This document shows, piece by piece, positions 18,180-24,743 of a stretch of DNA of 64,000 bases (the first letter of the stretch is position 1; the number at the start of each line of letters is the position of its first letter). A program made the position numbers and the translations under genes. Source of the DNA: DSWT01 sp035373625 (lineage in GTDB: Bacteria > Chloroflexota > Anaerolineae > B4-G1 > SLSP01); assembly GCA_035373625.1 (NCBI GenBank), contig DAOSNS010000008.1:1-64000 (forward strand), given 5' to 3'. The notes beneath the pieces are model-generated. The model did no database searches, was not told where the DNA came from, and saw only the letters and a program-made list of their open reading frames with translations.

Positions 18180-18974
18180 TTATTTTTTGATAGCACGATA
18201 AGAAATTGGCTCTAACAAAAATTTCTCTGCAAATTCTTTCGACGTAAAGTGATTTAATATCGGCTTTTCTAATGCTTGTGTTACAACGCATAACACAAAG
18301 TTTTTATCAGATTGAGATTGCTTAACTTCTCCGCTGGTGATGATGAACGAAATTCCATCGCCCTGAACCCCTTTGACTTCTACATGCTCTTGTGCAGTAT
18401 CCTTTGTGCATAACAAGTCATAGCCACATTTTTGAGACTCAACGGATTCAACATTCCATCCACGTTCTTGGTAGTATTCTGTTACGACTTTAATAGCCGC
18501 TTGTTCAACTTGACGATTAACTTCTGGACTTCCAAAACCGCCGCCAAAACTGGCTTTATTGGAGTTTTCTGCAAGGGGTGATGGAGATTGTTCTAAAACA
18601 GCAACCTTTTCCAGTTCCCTAACAAACTTTTCGTCAATTCTTTGCAAACCCAGACTAAACGATGCTTGACTTTTCAAAAAATCTTTAAACCACGGAAAAT
18701 CATTTAGAAGAACAGGAGGCTGAAAGAATTGCCCTTCTCGGCCGTTAACTTCAAACCCAAACTCATCATCTAACTCTAAAATTTCATCTGCAATAAAGTT
18801 ATAGCAGAGATAGTATTGTCTGGGCTTTTCTATACCACCTATCAGCCAGATACGATTGCCTAACAAATTGGCAGATATTCGTTTGTTTGTGACGATTCCA
18901 AAACCATCATCAGGCGAAAATTCCAAGCAAGAAAACCCCATTTTTTCAGAGTTGTGATATTGAACGTAGTCCAT
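18180..18974 (-). CDS. Putative PD-(D/E)XK (DUF3883-like) nuclease with shared N-terminal domain (cassette 8)
   Basis: 264 residues in two parts. Residues about 38-125 (GNRIWLIGG, LCYNFIADEI, FQPPVLLNDFPWFKDFL, FSLGLQRID) match the N-terminal domain of the HNH protein in the neighbouring cassette 7. Residues about 153-245 look like DUF3883, a PD-(D/E)XK-type fold: a helix (VEQAAIKVVTEYY), GYDLLC with D186, then HVEVKG with E199 and K201. Such nucleases occur in restriction and mobile defence genes. The ATG is 32 bp from the upstream attC. The region is AT-richer than the flanking chromosome, in keeping with transfer. A defence function is inferred from domain make-up and neighbour. Confidence 0.72.
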   Translation of the reverse strand: MDYVQYHNSEKMGFSCLEFSPDDGFGIVTNKRISANLLGNRIWLIGGIEKPRQYYLCYNFIADEILELDDEFGFEVNGREGQFFQPPVLLNDFPWFKDFLKSQASFSLGLQRIDEKFVRELEKVAVLEQSPSPLAENSNKASFGGGFGSPEVNRQVEQAAIKVVTEYYQERGWNVESVESQKCGYDLLCTKDTAQEHVEVKGVQGDGISFIITSGEVKQSQSDKNFVLCVVTQALEKPILNHFTSKEFAEKFLLEPISYRAIKK

Positions 18975-19005
18975 TCCAAACTTTCCTATTTGGTAAAAAG
19001 GGGCA

Positions 19006-19069
19006 AGCCAACGGCTGGCGCCTAAGCCGCGCCGCCGAAGGCGGCGTCGGCTTGAGGCGCGGGTTGGGC
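19006..19069 (-). other. attC of cassette 7 (64 bp)
   Basis: R' is AGCCAAC at 19006-19012 and R'' is GTTGGGC at 19063-19069. Arms GCGCCTAAGCCGCGCC and GGCGTCGGCTTGAGGCGC pair fully except for one T and one G on the plus strand. Confidence 0.95.
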
Positions 19070-19075
19070 GATTTT

Positions 19076-19942
19076 CTATGGCCGAAAGACTCTATTACGA
19101 TGATACCGCAGAAATCCTTTGTGCTTTTCGTCTACTCGTGACAATCTCAAATGGGGATATATGCCTAGCTGCTCTCGTGTAGTTTCATCCAAATCGTTCG
19201 ATATCAGAATTTGACCATTATCATCAAAACTAATCAGGCCCAAATCAAAGCACACATCCAGGTTAGGAATAAGCAATAAACCATTAAAGACATCTAGTCT
19301 TTCTTCGTTGGACGAATCACGCCAAGGCTTGATATGTGATGCTCTCAATACTTCAAAGCTCTTGCATCCAGTAACCGAACAGCCCTGCCAGTATTGAATG
19401 AGTGAATTCCTAAATAGGTCTTGTCCAATGCGGCTTTCTACCACAGATTGACGTGTTGTTTCTTGAAGAGCCTCATATGTACTCTTCGAATCCTCTATAT
19501 CTTGAAGAACAGTCCGCTTTGATCTGTTTTCCAAATAGTTTTTTTTGAGTCTCTCAAGAGACTGTATCACCCGATCGCTTCTTATCTGGTTTATGCCAAA
19601 ACTAAACCTATTTTGCTCTCTGAACAACTCTGCAAACCATTCTAAATCATTTACCGGAATTGGCGGAACAAAACTCAAACCGCTCCCTACCACGCATCGA
19701 AAACCTGATGCTTCTACTTCTTCTGCATTTTCCTCAATGGCCTCGGCTCTATAAGTGCTACATAGCTTGTATACCATCCGGCCATTCACTCGCTCTCCAG
19801 AAAAGACCCAGATGGTTTGGCCTATTATTTTTTCAAGTTTGGCCTTAGGATGTCTGCTATAGTGTCCAAACTCAGTATCATCCGCGCCAGGTGTATATTC
19901 TCCCCATTCCTCAACTTTGTTATACGCTGCGTAGTGTCTCAT
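19076..19942 (-). CDS. HNH endonuclease with shared N-terminal domain (cassette 7)
   Basis: 288 residues. The N-terminal part (about 39-132: GQTIWVFSGE, KLCSTYRAEAI, FVPPIPVNDLEWFAELF, FSFGINQI) is homologous to the N-terminus of the cassette 8 protein. A linker leads to an HNH_2-type nuclease (about 170-260): RIGQDLFRNSL, two cysteines (CSVTGC), ASHIKPW with H203, FNGLLL with N220, and PNLDVCFDLGLISF, where the last position is D229 as in many relatives. The enzyme should cleave DNA with a metal ion. The gene fills its cassette (start 26 bp and stop 7 bp from attC sites). The shared domain may be a DNA- or modified-base-reading module of type IV-like restriction enzymes; that is inference. 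Confidence 0.8.
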   Translation of the reverse strand: MRHYAAYNKVEEWGEYTPGADDTEFGHYSRHPKAKLEKIIGQTIWVFSGERVNGRMVYKLCSTYRAEAIEENAEEVEASGFRCVVGSGLSFVPPIPVNDLEWFAELFREQNRFSFGINQIRSDRVIQSLERLKKNYLENRSKRTVLQDIEDSKSTYEALQETTRQSVVESRIGQDLFRNSLIQYWQGCSVTGCKSFEVLRASHIKPWRDSSNEERLDVFNGLLLIPNLDVCFDLGLISFDDNGQILISNDLDETTREQLGIYPHLRLSRVDEKHKGFLRYHRNRVFRP

Positions 19943-19967
19943 AACTGACTCGCTTTTGGTATAAGCC

Positions 19968-20097
19968 GCCCAACGGGAGAGCTTAGCCGCCGCCGCCGTC
20001 CCTCGCCTGCCGAAGCCCCAGATGGCCCCAGAGCCTTCCCCTGCGCGAGCCTTTGCTGCGCCGCTGAGGCGGCGGTCGGCTACAGCGAGGGTTAGCC
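19968..20097 (-). other. attC of cassette 6 (130 bp, long class)
   Basis: R' is GCCCAAC at 19968-19974 and R'' is GTTAGCC at 20091-20097. First (leftmost) of three consecutive 130-bp sites. Confidence 0.9.
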
Positions 20098-20222
20098 GCT
20101 TCCCCCTCTACCTGTGGGGACACGGCGTTTTCCTGCCTGCGACTCGACCCCCACATTATTGCACCGACCGACCAACTCCTGTATCGCTATTCCCTTTATG
20201 TGCCCCGTGACACTTCTCCCGC
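20098..20222 (-). repeat. ORF-less cassette 6 body (125-bp repeat family)
   Basis: Repeat-family body with GGCGTTTTCCTGCC and GCACCGACCGACC variants. Part of a run of three ORF-less cassettes (4, 5, 6). Confidence 0.88.
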
Positions 20223-20352
20223 GGCTAACGGGAGAGCTTAGCCGCCGCCGCCGTCCCTCGCCTGCCGGAGCCCCAGATGGCCCCAGAGCCTTCCCCTGCG
20301 CGAGCCTTTGCTGCGCCGCTGAGGCGGCGGTCGGCTACAGCGAGGGTTAGCC
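20223..20352 (-). other. attC of cassette 5 (130 bp, long class)
   Basis: R' is GGCTAAC at 20223-20229 and R'' is GTTAGCC at 20346-20352. Nearly identical to its neighbours. Confidence 0.9.
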
Positions 20353-20479
20353 GCTTCCCCATCCTGTCCGCGAGGACACGGCCGTTTGCCTGCCTGCGGC
20401 TCGACCCCCACGTTATTGCACCGACCGACCAACCCCTGTATGGGTATTCCCTTTATGCGCCCCGCGACTCCTCTCCCGC
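20353..20479 (-). repeat. ORF-less cassette 5 body (125-bp repeat family)
   Basis: Most divergent copy near its attC-distal end (CCCATCCTGTCCGCGAGG), otherwise with the common landmarks GACACGGCCG, CTCGACCCCCACG and CTCTCCCGCGGCTAAC. Confidence 0.87.
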
Positions 20480-20609
20480 GGCTAACGGGAGAGCTTAGCC
20501 GCCGCCGCCGTCCCTCGCCTGCCGGAGCCCCAGATGGCCCCAGAGCCTTCCCCTGCGCGAGCCTTTGCTGCGCCGCTGAGGCGGCGGTCGGCTACAGCGA
20601 GGGTTAGCC
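20480..20609 (-). other. attC of cassette 4 (130 bp, long class)
   Basis: R' is GGCTAAC at 20480-20486 and R'' is GTTAGCC at 20603-20609. Third of the three tandem 130-bp sites. Confidence 0.9.
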
Positions 20610-20734
20610 GCTTTCCCCTCCACCTGCGAGGACACGGCGTTCGCCTGCCTGCGACTCGACCCCCACGTTATTGCACCGATCAACCAACGCCTGTATGGGT
20701 AGTCCCTTTATGTGCTCCGCGACACTTCTCCCGC
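20610..20734 (-). repeat. ORF-less cassette 4 body (125-bp repeat family)
   Basis: Repeat-family body with GGCGTTCGCCTGCC, GCACCGATCAACC and TGTGCTCCGCG variants. Confidence 0.88.
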
Positions 20735-20862
20735 GGCTAACGGTTGGTTTCACCGGCAGCGGCGGTGCAGGCAACGTACCCACGCCTACCCGGATGATTG
20801 CAGGCAAATCGCGCCCGATTCGCGAGCGGCGTAGCCGCTGTCCGGTGCAAACGGTGTTGGGC
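20735..20862 (-). other. attC of cassette 3 (128 bp)
   Basis: R' is GGCTAAC at 20735-20741 and R'' is GTTGGGC at 20856-20862. Inner arms GTTTCACCGGCAGCGGCGG and CCGCTGTCCGGTGCAAAC. Relative of the cassette 8 site. Confidence 0.87.
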
Positions 20863-20900
20863 GGTGTTTATTCATACGATAGTTTTGTTTCACGGCGTAA

Positions 20901-21710
20901 TTACCTCGTAGTAACTTCAATCGACCAATTTCCTTCGGCCTCAATTACCAATATCAAGCCGCCACTACTTGTCGGCAGACTATTTGGAATGATAATGATT
21001 CCGGTATAAGGTGCGATTTCGTTTACCAATAAGTCTCTATCACTTCCATAACCCCAGATGGCGAAGTTGCTTTTGGCCTGGCTAGCGTCAATTTTAAGCA
21101 AGTCTGGCTTTTCAGTTCCTTTGAGATACACGACGTCATCCCCTTTGCCATCAAAAATACTTGGAATCTCAACCCTACGAATCTGGTCAAGTGGTAGAAC
21201 TTGTATTTCCCATTGGCCGGATGATTCGATTTGTAGGCGCGCCGTATCTTCTCCATCGAGGAAGTCCAATGGCCTTATTCCTTCGTAATTGCCTATTGTG
21301 TTTACCAATAGGTCTATTTTCTCGCCATTTGTGTCATAATTCCAAACAACAAAGTTGCTTGAGCCGGTGTATTTGGTGTGTAATAGTGCTGGGCCGTTCC
21401 ACTTATTCACATCAACAACTGAGTCGCCTGAACCTTTCAAAATGATGGGGGCTGGCGTTGGCGTAAAAGTAGCGGTAGGCTTAGGCGTATTGGTTGGTCT
21501 TGGTGTGTTAGTAGGTTTCGGTGTATTTGTCGGTTTTGGTGTATTTGTGACGGTAGATGTAAAAGTTGGCAAAGACGTTTCGGCAGGCAAAGGCGTATTA
21601 GTTGGAGCAAGCGTGTCAGTTGGTATAGGTGTAAACGGCCGAGAAGTCTCACAAGCAACCAACAATGTCAAGAGAGCTAATAGCGCAATCAGTTTCGCAA
21701 TAGTTCTCAT
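20901..21710 (-). CDS. Lipoprotein with Thr/Pro linker and two repeated beta domains (cassette 3)
   Basis: 269 residues. The ATG at 21708-21710 has GGAGGAG upstream; the longer open frame to 21896 runs through attC and is not coding. The signal peptide LIALLALLTLLVAC ends in a lipobox cysteine (about 20), so the protein is lipid-anchored outside the membrane. Residues 25-95 are a Thr/Pro-rich linker with the repeat NTPKPT. Two similar beta units follow (GSGDSVVDVNKW ... SNFVVWNYD ... SGQWEIQV and GKGDDVVYLKGT ... SNFAIWGYG ... EGNWSIEV). These look like ligand-binding or adhesion repeats; no enzyme motif is seen. It is the only gene of the cassette. Confidence 0.72.
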   Translation of the reverse strand: MRTIAKLIALLALLTLLVACETSRPFTPIPTDTLAPTNTPLPAETSLPTFTSTVTNTPKPTNTPKPTNTPRPTNTPKPTATFTPTPAPIILKGSGDSVVDVNKWNGPALLHTKYTGSSNFVVWNYDTNGEKIDLLVNTIGNYEGIRPLDFLDGEDTARLQIESSGQWEIQVLPLDQIRRVEIPSIFDGKGDDVVYLKGTEKPDLLKIDASQAKSNFAIWGYGSDRDLLVNEIAPYTGIIIIPNSLPTSSGGLILVIEAEGNWSIEVTTR

Positions 21711-21760
21711 TTTCTCCTCCTGTTGTTTTCGGTGAGGGCGGAACCTGACTATTTGACACC

Positions 21761-21835
<75 letters not shown>

Positions 21836-21963
21836 GCTTCCCCCTTCCACCTGCGAGGACACGGCCGTTTGCCTGCCTGCGGCTCGACCCCCACATTATT
21901 GCACCGGACCGACCAACCCCTGTATGGGTATTCCCTTTATGTGCTCCGCGATACTTCTCCCGC
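21836..21963 (-). repeat. ORF-less cassette 2 body (125-bp repeat family)
   Basis: Repeat-family body closest to attI. It has the GCACCGGACCGACC insertion also seen in cassette 12 and the TGTGCTCCGCG variant of cassette 4, and is attached to a third attC type. Confidence 0.88.
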
Positions 21964-22025
21964 GGCTAACGTCCTGCCGCTCAGCCGCGCCGCGAAGCGG
22001 CGTCGGCTGGAGCGGCAGGTTGGGC
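21964..22025 (-). other. attC of cassette 1 (62 bp)
   Basis: R' is GGCTAAC at 21964-21970 and R'' is GTTGGGC at 22019-22025. Arms CTCAGCCGCGCCGC and GCGGCGTCGGCTGGAG. It closes the xylanase cassette. Confidence 0.93.
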
Positions 22026-22029
22026 GGCA

Positions 22030-23574
22030 CTACTTATCTATATGCTTCAATAGAAGCCTAGCCACTTCGTAGAAGGCTGGTTCAGGTCTGTACATTTCGC
22101 CAAACAAGTGTGCATCTGCGTCTGGCTTCCATGACACATCCGACGTGAAACCGAAGAAAGTGATACCTCCGACATTTTGAGAAGTTAGGAAGAGTTCAAA
22201 CATCTCCCCGAACACCTGCGTTTTCCTAAGTTGGCGTTGTTGTTCGGGCAAGCCCAAGTAGGTCAAATCAACATCAAACTCAGTAATGTAAACCCTGACG
22301 CCGATTTCTTCATACATCTTTATCAGCGCCTTAACAACATCAGCAGGGACAGGTCTGTGTTTTTCATCTATGTGCATCTGAAAGCCGACACCGTCTATCA
22401 ATCCTTTCGCTCTCAGGCGGCGAACCAAAGCAAAAACTGCTCTGTCATGATCATCTATTCCTCCATCGGCGAATACATTTACATCATTGTAGTAAAGGAT
22501 TGCATTTGGATTGCTCTCCCGGGCCTCCCTGAAAGCGATTTCGATGTATTCAGGCCCGATCTTCTGATTCCAGAAGCTGTCAGGGGCGATTCTATCCCAG
22601 TCAAAGGCCTCGTTAACTACCGAAACAGGTGTCAGCGCCGGCAGAAAGCTGGCTACTTGCCTGACATGTGCCTTTAGAACGTCGATGTATTCCTTACGCG
22701 AGAAGTTGCTTTCCAGCAGCCAATTGGGCACACCATCCTCAAACCTGCCGCCGATGATATGATGCGCCTCAAATTCCGCTCCGCTTCTCTGGGCGAAGTT
22801 CAGCACTGCTGTCGCTCGTGAGAGATCATAGGTGCCATACCTTTCATAAGGGTTGGTTGCCTGAGTTCTCGGTGGAAGCCATAGATCTGGCTCGTTTAAC
22901 TCCCCGTCAATGAGAAAAGCATTGAAGTTGCCAGCAGCAACCCCTGTATACTGAGGGTCACTCAGCTTGTAGTGGACGACCTGGGTGCCCAAGCGTACGC
23001 CGACCGCTCTGTTCAGGGCGTTCAGGCTGGAGGCGATATTGTCCCACTGCCATACGCTTTGTCCATCCCGTTCGCCAACTATCAGAGGAAATCGGCCCTC
23101 AAGAGTTTCGCCTTGTTTGGAAGGGGCAGGATCGAGTTTGTAAACAGCAACAACCAAATTCCCGTCTTTCAGTTGTTGGTAAGTTATCTCTTGGGCAACT
23201 TGCTCAGGAGTCACCTCTATCCCCGCCATCTTCATCGCATTGACAAACTGCGGTATCGGCGCATCAGGGTTGCTCAGGTCAAACAGTTCGGGGTTGCTGT
23301 AACGCGGGTCGGGCACGCCCGTCAAGCCGCCCACCTGCTCCGGCGGCAGGGTAGGGATGGGCGTCGGCGTGGCGGTAGGGGTGACGGTTGGCGTGGCCGT
23401 GGCGGTGGGGGGTGTGGTTGGCGTGGGGGTGCTGGTGAGTGTCACCGTTGGCGCAGGCGTATCTGTAGGCAGGAGCGCCACGGATGTTGCAGGCATAGAG
23501 GACGGCGCGGACACAGGTGCACAAGCAGAAAGGATGAGGGTTGCCAGCGAGACCAAAGCAAACGCGCGCTTCAT
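22030..23574 (-). CDS. GH10 endo-1,4-beta-xylanase lipoprotein (cassette 1)
   Basis: 514 residues. The ATG at 23572-23574 follows GAGGAG; the open frame continues upstream to a TTG in the attI core but without a better site. The signal peptide MKRAFALVSLATLILSAC ends in a lipobox, and a Thr/Pro-rich linker follows (about 25-90). The catalytic GH10 barrel occupies the C-terminal 370 residues, with the acid/base Glu in TPVSVVNEAFDWD and the nucleophile Glu in VYITEFDVDLTY. Such enzymes cleave internal xylan bonds; here it would act on the cell surface. It is the first cassette, 4 bp from its attC, and so the most recent insertion or the most strongly expressed cassette. A 1.6-kb glycosidase is unusual cassette cargo. 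Confidence 0.88.
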   Translation of the reverse strand: MKRAFALVSLATLILSACAPVSAPSSMPATSVALLPTDTPAPTVTLTSTPTPTTPPTATATPTVTPTATPTPIPTLPPEQVGGLTGVPDPRYSNPELFDLSNPDAPIPQFVNAMKMAGIEVTPEQVAQEITYQQLKDGNLVVAVYKLDPAPSKQGETLEGRFPLIVGERDGQSVWQWDNIASSLNALNRAVGVRLGTQVVHYKLSDPQYTGVAAGNFNAFLIDGELNEPDLWLPPRTQATNPYERYGTYDLSRATAVLNFAQRSGAEFEAHHIIGGRFEDGVPNWLLESNFSRKEYIDVLKAHVRQVASFLPALTPVSVVNEAFDWDRIAPDSFWNQKIGPEYIEIAFREARESNPNAILYYNDVNVFADGGIDDHDRAVFALVRRLRAKGLIDGVGFQMHIDEKHRPVPADVVKALIKMYEEIGVRVYITEFDVDLTYLGLPEQQRQLRKTQVFGEMFELFLTSQNVGGITFFGFTSDVSWKPDADAHLFGEMYRPEPAFYEVARLLLKHIDK

Positions 23575-23607
23575 TCTTCTCCTCGTTCTCCTTCGGCGGT
23601 CATTGCC

Positions 23608-23632
23608 GCCCAACTACTATTAGACGGAAATT
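23608..23632 (-). other. Candidate attI site (integron insertion point)
   Basis: On the minus strand the sequence reads GTCTAATAGTAGTTGGGC. GTTGGGC (23608-23614) matches the core GTTRRRY, and GTCTAAT just upstream could be the inverted L-box of attI. It is the last core site of the array, it starts cassette 1, and there is no attC-type right arm. The intI remnant lies about 750 bp further out, divergently oriented. Assignment by position and core only. Confidence 0.6.
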
Positions 23633-23750
23633 GCATCTATCCCTAGATGCTACTATATACATTTGTATACTTTTTGCCTACCATCACTCCTGCATATAGC
23701 CCTGGATACTTGTATCTATTGCTATATGCTTGCATCTAGATATATATACT
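23631..23750. repeat. AT-rich direct repeats next to attI
   Basis: Three related 18-20 bp units lie beside the core site: TTGCATCTATCCCTAGATGC (23631), TTGTATCTATTGCTATATGC (23710) and TTGCATCTAGATATATATAC (23730). Spacing is 79 and 20 bp. They could be direct repeats bound by IntI beside attI, or a promoter/operator region for the cassettes. Both are inferences. Confidence 0.5.
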
Positions 23751-23831
23751 TTTTTGCGCATCTCTAATGTGCCACCTCCATATCCCGCCCGTCTAGAACA
23801 ACCTTCCTTCCCCCGCTGGCTCAAGATTCAG

Positions 23832-24167
23832 CTATCCCACTTCTCCCACAATCCGCCCTTCCAGCCCCAAGTCCACCACTCGATCGTAGCGCAACTCCCA
23901 CACCTTTTTCTGCCTGTTCCATGTCCCGCCGGCTTCCTTCACCCGACGCGCCACCTCCACCTCCCCCCACTTGACCTGCACATACACCATCCTATCCCTC
24001 TCCGTCAGTGCAGGCGGCGGTTGCCAATCCACCTCTTCGACAATCAATTCGACCGTCTTGTAGCGCTTCCGCCGGGCTGCATCATAGCGATAATGTACAC
24101 ACACCAGCCGATCGCCGTATTTGTCTACCCATTGCTTCGTGCCGGGCTGTCCGGGTTTTAGGGTCAA
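23832..24167 (-). CDS. Small conserved hypothetical protein
   Basis: 111 residues, basic, soluble: KPGQPGTKQWVDKYGDR, LVCVHYRYDAARRKRYKTVE, a central VQVKWGEVEVARRVKEAG and GTWNRQKKVWELRYDRV. Proteins of this appearance are scattered as conserved hypotheticals, often beside mobile elements; I cannot give a function. It lies between attI and the intI remnant, where a complete integron would have the 5' end of intI, so it may sit on the DNA that replaced that part. No clear neighbour in the same operon. Confidence 0.55.
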   Translation of the reverse strand: MTLKPGQPGTKQWVDKYGDRLVCVHYRYDAARRKRYKTVELIVEEVDWQPPPALTERDRMVYVQVKWGEVEVARRVKEAGGTWNRQKKVWELRYDRVVDLGLEGRIVGEVG

Positions 24168-24368
24168 ACGTGTATCTATAATTGGAGGGCTTCAACAATT
24201 GCTTTTTAACATAAACATTATATACTCGTCAATCATACAAGTCAATAGGGAAATGCTTGAATTTTATGAATGCATTAATAAATAAGACAACAATATTAAA
24301 AATATCTCGCCATCTTCTCCGCTCCACACCTGCACCCCACAACCCATACCTCACAGATAGAGGTGATT
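24168..24368. other. AT-rich gap before the intI remnant
   Basis: About 200 bases, much AT-richer than the surroundings (ACATAAACATTATATACTCG, AATGCATTAATAAATAAGAC). No frame resembling the missing N-terminal half of IntI is present on either strand. The join to intI homology lies at about 24369. The AT-rich part may supply the promoter for the downstream protease genes. Confidence 0.5.
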
Positions 24369-24743
24369 ATGCCCGATCAACCGCAAAAGTTGCTTGATCA
24401 GGAACATTTGCAACAGGTCAAGGCGCTTCATGAGCGCGACCTTGCCAACGGTTACGGGGCCGTGTACCTGCCTTATGCCCTGGAACGCAAATATCCCAAT
24501 GCTGCCAGAGAATGGGGCTGGCAATACGTCTTTCCCGCTGCCAACCTCTCCGTTGATCCACGCTCCGGCGTCACCCGCCGCCATCACATGGACGAAAGCG
24601 GCTTGCAAAAAGCCGTGCGCACCGCTGTACAAAAAGCCGGCATTGCTAAACCCGCGAGCTGCCATACCTTCCGTCACAGCTTCGCCACCCACCTGTTGGA
24701 AGCCGGCCAGGACATTCGCACTATGGAGGATCTTTATGCATAA
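24369..24743 (+). pseudogene. intI: Integron integrase remnant (IntI central/C-terminal part)
   Basis: About 124 residues are preserved of an enzyme that is usually 320-340 long. The IntI-specific insert is clear: VYLPYALERKYPNA, EWGWQYVFP, SVDPRSG, RRHHMDE. The catalytic His and Arg of box II follow in CHTFRHSFATHLLE. Missing are the N-terminal DNA-binding half with the first catalytic Arg and Lys, and everything after DIRTMEDL, including the last catalytic His and the nucleophile Tyr. The frame ends at TAA (24741-24743) after fusing to the start of the protease gene. Orientation is divergent from the cassettes, as in intact integrons. It cannot be an active recombinase. Confidence 0.92.

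Noticed and set aside
8094..20740. Repeated short ORFs on the plus strand with the start MAPEPSPARAFAAP across the array
   Set aside because: They are read from the 130-bp attC sites and the ORF-less bodies. They lack ribosome-binding sites, run against the cassette direction, and diverge by single-base indels between copies.
23608..23614. Reading the GTTGGGC at 23608 as an attC of a further cassette
   Set aside because: No complementary R'' element or L-type arms are found to its right before the intI remnant, so a simple attI core is the better explanation.
24394..24735. N-terminal extension of the M14 peptidase (open frame from 24394)
   Set aside because: It is an out-of-frame reading of the intI remnant. 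The signal peptide begins at 24736, directly after a good Shine-Dalgarno sequence.
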